In this document: positions 59,971-64,000 of the stretch, in pieces
Position numbering within the stretch: position 1 is the first letter of the stretch
Layout of the letters: each line of letters starts with the position of its first letter
NCBI RefSeq assembly: GCF_000247695.1
Contig: NW_004624795.1
Coordinates: 5,410,686 to 5,474,685 of the forward strand
Length of the DNA: 64,000 bases
Direction: 5' to 3'
Origin: Heterocephalus glaber
Taxonomy: Eukaryota; Chordata; Mammalia; Rodentia; Bathyergidae
The notes under the pieces: model-generated
What the model saw: the letters and a program-made list of their open reading frames with translations, nothing else
Databases searched by the model: none
What the model was told of the DNA's origin: nothing
Made by a program: the position numbers and the translations under genes

Positions 59971-60339
59971 CTGGGAAACTGGTCTTGCGTCTGCCATTTC
60001 ATATTTTGTCTCCTTGGCTAAGTCACGACGCTTCTTTGATTTTGTCACCTGTAAAATGGGAGGCGCTGTTTCTGACACCTGCATAGGCTGGGAGCAGGGA
60101 AGGATCAGGCTGCTAGCAGGTTCTGTGGCCAGAAACATGGAAATCTTCCAACCGGACTTCCCAAATGGCAGCTTCTGCTGCCTGTGAGCCTCAGGGAGGG
60201 GTCAACTCCTCACTGTCGGTGACATAGAGAGACTTTCATAGAGCTGCCAGGCATGCTTAGTTTTTCTTCCTTTTGGTCACCATTAGGGATTTGTGGGCAG
60301 AAAGACCTTCACACTTCGATAACCTTTCACTGGAAAAGT

Positions 60340-60475
60340 TACTGTCAGTACTAGGGAGGCTGAGGCAGGAGGATCGCTGTGTGTTTGAGCCAGCCCGGAG
60401 GGGCTGGAGGACAGGATTTAGCTCAGTGGTTCCACTGCCCGACTTGCAAGCACAAGGTCTGGAGTTCGATCAGTA
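60340..60475 (+). repeat. B1 fragment and ID(+)
   Basis: B1 fragment 60340-60400; ID(+) 60405-60475. Confidence 0.82.
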
Positions 60476-60914
60476 AAAGGGGGGTGGCTGGACCGGTGCT
60501 CAGCGTCTCCGGCCAGGGCTGGCTGGGGCCGGCGTGAGCGGTCCTGAAGCCCTGTCCCCTGGGCTTTGCTATCCGTAAAAGGAGGTGTGGTCCCCACCAC
60601 CCCGAAGCAGAGGATCAAAGGGGAGGACACGGGGGCAGAGGCGACACACCCGGAGCCAGTGGTCCTGGCCACGGCCACTTGGGGAAGCACCGGGCACCAT
60701 GGAGACGGAGACGCAGGGGTGTTGCCATGGTGTCCACCCCACCCCCACCCCCACCCCTGCTGCTTGGGACCTGTGTCCCGGAAGGAGCAGCACTGGTCCA
60801 GGCAGGCACTCTGCACTCCTGACCCGGGCCAGCCCTGCCTTGCCTCAGCGGTGCCCTGCCACCCTAAGCCTGGGGGTAGTGGTCTCCCCTGAGCTTTTTT
60901 TCCTTTGGTTTGTG
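60476..60914. other. GC-rich unique block
   Basis: An RFX X-box-like GTTGCCATGGTGTC at 60721-60734 and (CCCCCA)n at about 60737-60760. Open frames overlap on both strands, so no gene is claimed. Confidence 0.4.
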
Positions 60915-61490
60915 TTTTTGTTTGTTTTGAGGCAGAATCTCTCTGTAGTTCACTCTGACCTTGAACTCACTCTGTAGCCCAGGCTGGCCTCAAATTTTCA
61001 GCAATCTTCCTGCCTCAGCCTCCTGTGCTGGGATTACAGGCGAGCTCCCCTGGGCTTCATCAGCTCCTGACACTCGCTCAACTGAGTTTGCAGCTTGGGG
61101 ACCCAAAAAGGGTAGGAGGCTGCGACAGCAGCGGCTGGGCCCCCCACACCCACTCTGCTTGGGGTGGGGTCTAGAGCATTCTGGGGTAAGCTATGGAACC
61201 CCCCTACCCCTTTGGACCAGTGGTGGAGCTACAGGATGTCTTTCCATGGGCAAGGGAAGGGACCACTCACACATGGATGAGGAAGCCAAGGCCAAGCCAG
61301 GTGGTGGTGGTCACACTTGGGAGACTGAGGCAGGAGGATTGCAAGTTCCAGCCCAGCTTGGGCTACATAGTGAGTTCAAGGCCAGCCTGGACTACATAGC
61401 CAGACCCTGTCTCAAAAGCACAAACAAACAAAAACAAGGAAGGAAGGAAGGAAGGAAGGAAGGAAGGAAGGAAGGAAGGAAGGAAGGAAC
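60915..61490. repeat. B1(-), B1(+) and (GGAA)n
   Basis: B1(-) 60915-61050 with internal duplication; B1(+) 61300-61430; (GGAA)13 at 61437-61488. 61490-61920 is unique. Confidence 0.88.
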
Positions 61491-61924
61491 AAGGAAACCG
61501 AGGCCGGGCCTGGCACTGTAAGTTAAGGCTGGGCCAGGCCTGGGGACCTCCTGTCCTATGCCAATCCCTGGGTCTCTCTCCTTGTTCTGCTGCCACCGCA
61601 AATTAAATCAGTTCTGCCCCCAGGCTGAGGACACCCAGCTTCTTGCCAAGAGTGGTTTGGCTACACTAGGGGAATGCCAGAAAAATGAAAGGTTTCTAAT
61701 AAAAGTTGTCTCCAGGGCTGGGAGTCACCTGCGGCCCGGGGATATTTGTAGCCAGCCCCTCCCATGCTCCCCTTTGGGCACAACGTGGCGTTTTCTGCTC
61801 TGGCTGAAGAGGGATTCTGAGACCTAGTGTGACCCCACTTCTCCTGGCCGCCCTTTCTTCCTGTCACTGCCGGAGCTTTGGTGGCTCTTGTGGTCTCTAA
61901 CATGCCTGACTCCCAGCTCTTTTT

Positions 61925-62312
61925 ATTATGAGACAGGGTTTCAGTCTAAATTACCAAGGGTGGGCTCGAACTTGCCATCCTCCTGCCTCAGCCTCTCGAG
62001 TGCTGGGATCACAGGTGTGCGTCCCCATGCCTGGCATTTTGATGTTTTAAAGTGCGCCTTCCGCTCCGTTATCCCGTCACTGTCCTGACTGACACAGGGG
62101 TGCGGGTGGGGGGCTGCTACCTCTGCCCTGGAGGCAGGACGGTCCTCTCCCTACCCGCACAGTAGAAGGCACCCCCAAAAATGACCTTCGGCGGTTTTGC
62201 CGATTTATTTACTACCATTTGTTTTGTTTTGTTTTTGGTACCGGGGATTGAATTCAGGTCCTTGCGCTTGTGCAGCAAGCAGTGAAACCACTGAGCTAAA
62301 TTCCCGGCTTCT
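61925..62312 (-). repeat. B1(-) and ID(-)
   Basis: B1(-) 61925-62035; ID(-) 62232-62312. Confidence 0.86.
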
Positions 62313-62849
62313 TGCTACCATTTCTTGAGGTCTCTTCTCGCTCTGCCTCCTGTCCAGCCTGTACCTGCTGTGACAAGTCGAAGCTGTCCCCAACTCCTGT
62401 CTTCAGCCTCTCCCATCCCCAGAATGGGCCCCAAACACGCAGGGATTCTGAAGGGCAGGGCGTGTTTTCTTTGGCAAAATAAGTGCCCCGGGCCTGCCTG
62501 GCGCTGGCCTCTCTCGCCTCTTCCCTGGGTAGATGCAGGTGTGGCTTTGTTTCCGGTCTCCATAGAGGTGGGCGTGGCCACGGCTCAGACGCGCGGGGCG
62601 TGGTTAGGGCCACATCAGGGAGGACCCTTGCCGGGAAGTCCCTCGGCAGAACTCGCTCTCCCCAGATCCCCGTCTGCCACGGCAGGGCCCGGGGGAAAGC
62701 CGGGGTCCTGTGGTGGTGAACTGCCAAGCCCAGGCTGGTCACGGTGACCCGAGCCTGCTAGGACCCGCGGAGAGTCTGGGTCCTCCACATGTGTGCAACC
62801 CAGCAAGTTCACCTCACATCCTCTTGGCTTCCGTCTTCTTTTTTTTTGG
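62313..62849. other. Unique block with GC/CACCC boxes
   Basis: GTGGGCGTGGCCACGG and GGGGCGTGGTTAGGG at about 62570-62607 are KLF/Sp-type boxes. No coding similarity was recognised. Possibly regulatory. Confidence 0.35.
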
Positions 62850-62940
62850 TGTTGAAACAAGATGACCTTGAACTTGCAGTGCTCCTCCTGCTTCAGCCTC
62901 CCGAGTGCCGGGGTAACAGGCGTGTGCCATCGTGCTCTAC
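62850..62940 (-). repeat. B1 fragment
   Basis: TTGAAACAAGATGACCTTGA to GTGTGCCATCGTGC. 62940-63385 is unique. Confidence 0.8.
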
Positions 62941-63384
62941 TAAGCCTCTGTGGTTGGTAGGGCTCCTGCTACCCGTGGTTCCACTATGGCGCAGCTCTTT
63001 TCCTCAGAGCAGGTCCCCAGGCTTGGTGGGGCTTTTAGACTCTTGGCATCATCTCCTGAGCCCTGACCTGCCGTGGGGTGAGAGGCCTGGCTCACAGAGG
63101 TGGAAAAGGCCACCTCCTCTGAAAGGGCCCTGTTCCCTCACAGGACAGTGGGCGTGGGTCTCCCCACACTCGGGCCAATCCTCCTAGCAGCTGCCTGCAG
63201 GAATAACTCTGCTCATTCTCCGAGCTGTCCCCTGAGGGTGAGGAAGGTAAATAAAGGAGTCCTAATTTGTAACTAGCCGGTGTTTGAAGTTCTAATTTTG
63301 TAGCTTTCAATGGGAGTGCTATTTTGTGGTCTGAGATTGTCTGGGATGTTATTTGCTAACCCAAGCATAGAAGAATTCCTTTTT

Positions 63385-63985
63385 TTTTTTTTGGCGTTTC
63401 TTGAGACAGGGTCTTGTTCTGTAGTCCAGGCTAGCCTCAAACTGGAACTCTCGGTGATCCTCCTGGCTCAGCCTCCCATGTGCTGGGATTACAGGTGTGA
63501 GCCACCACGCCCGGCTAAGACCACGTCTTATTCATAGCACCACCTTGGTAGCCAAGCTGCAGTGCAGGCTTCAGCTGCACTAGACAGAAGCAGAGGGCGT
63601 GTGTATGAAGCAATTCAGTTGGTTCGTAGGAGGGCCGCCATCTGGAGTTGCCACAGGTCCTGAAGGCCCAAAGCCAAGCAGCAGGCCAGAGCTCTGGGCG
63701 GTTCCTCCCTCCAGGCCCTGGTGAGTTGGTCCTAAGGATCCAGCCCCTCGAAGGGTTCGGTTCAGCTCCGACCGCCACCGCCGATGTGGTGGATGTCAGG
63801 CACATCCGAGGGTCACTCCAGGATGCCTACCAAGAACCTGGCAGGGAGTCCCAGCTGGGTGTAACAGCGCACGCCTGTGATCCCAGCACCAGGGGAGCTG
63901 AGGCAGGAGGATCACAAATTCAAACCCAACCTGAGCAATTTAGGCACTTGTCAAGACCCTGTCTCAAAGTAAAAATTACAAAGGG
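63385..63985. repeat. B1(-) and B1+ID(+)
   Basis: B1(-) 63385-63515; B1(+) 63860-63985 followed by the beginning of an ID part cut by the window end. 63515-63860 is unique. Confidence 0.86.
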
Positions 63986-64000
63986 CCTGGGATGGAGCTG

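Noticed and set aside
60566..60977. Overlapping open frames of 108-132 codons on both strands
   Set aside because: GC-rich block with no consistent frame, Kozak or splice support. One frame runs into a B1.
61437..61488. Regular short repeat, considered as a CRISPR-like array
   Set aside because: A plain GGAA microsatellite with no spacers, in a mammalian genome.

Overview
The window is mammalian genomic DNA from a rodent that is probably not a murid. Two sequence facts support this. It is packed with B1 (7SL-derived) and ID-like (tRNA-derived) SINEs, including B1+ID dimers. Its genes are split by introns with GT/AG boundaries. Most ID-like copies end in a ...CCGGTACC(A)n signature instead of the murine ID ending, which suggests Castorimorpha (kangaroo rats, pocket mice, gophers, beaver). 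That lineage call is an inference. The gene order B4GALNT2 - tRNA-Gln(TTG) - GNGT2 - ABI3 - PHOSPHO1 matches human 17q21.32, as far as I recall that map.

Layout. 1-4.4 kb: intergenic, SINE-rich, one L1 3' fragment. 4.4-25.6 kb: B4GALNT2 (+), from a CpG-island promoter with a 14-nt first coding stretch through 11 coding exons (508 codons). Its 10-kb first intron holds several LTR-like copies. 28.8 kb: an intact tRNA-Gln(TTG) inside a CpG island. 33.9-35.0 kb: GNGT2 (-), two coding exons, 69 residues. Two related LTR-like copies lie in direct orientation, one downstream of GNGT2 and one in its intron. 37.4-45.0 kb: ABI3 (+), eight coding exons, 334 residues, with a 100-N assembly gap in intron 4. 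45.4-51.0 kb: PHOSPHO1 (-), two coding exons, 267 residues, plus an inferred 5'UTR exon and a CpG-island promoter. ABI3 and PHOSPHO1 converge tail to tail. 51-64 kb: no recognised gene, many SINEs, and one unrecognised 45-codon ORF (-) with a C-terminal hydrophobic segment near 56.8 kb.

How the genes relate. They are neighbours, not one pathway. B4GALNT2 makes the Sda/Cad glycan in the Golgi. GNGT2 is a G-protein gamma subunit. ABI3 is a WAVE-complex actin regulator of blood cells and microglia. PHOSPHO1 is a phosphocholine/phosphoethanolamine phosphatase of mineralising cells. GNGT2 and ABI3 are divergent. CTCF-like motifs face inward around the GNGT2-ABI3-PHOSPHO1 block.

Gene structures were built by hand from reading frame, splice sites and recalled family sequences. 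No alignment or search was run. Repeat limits are approximate.
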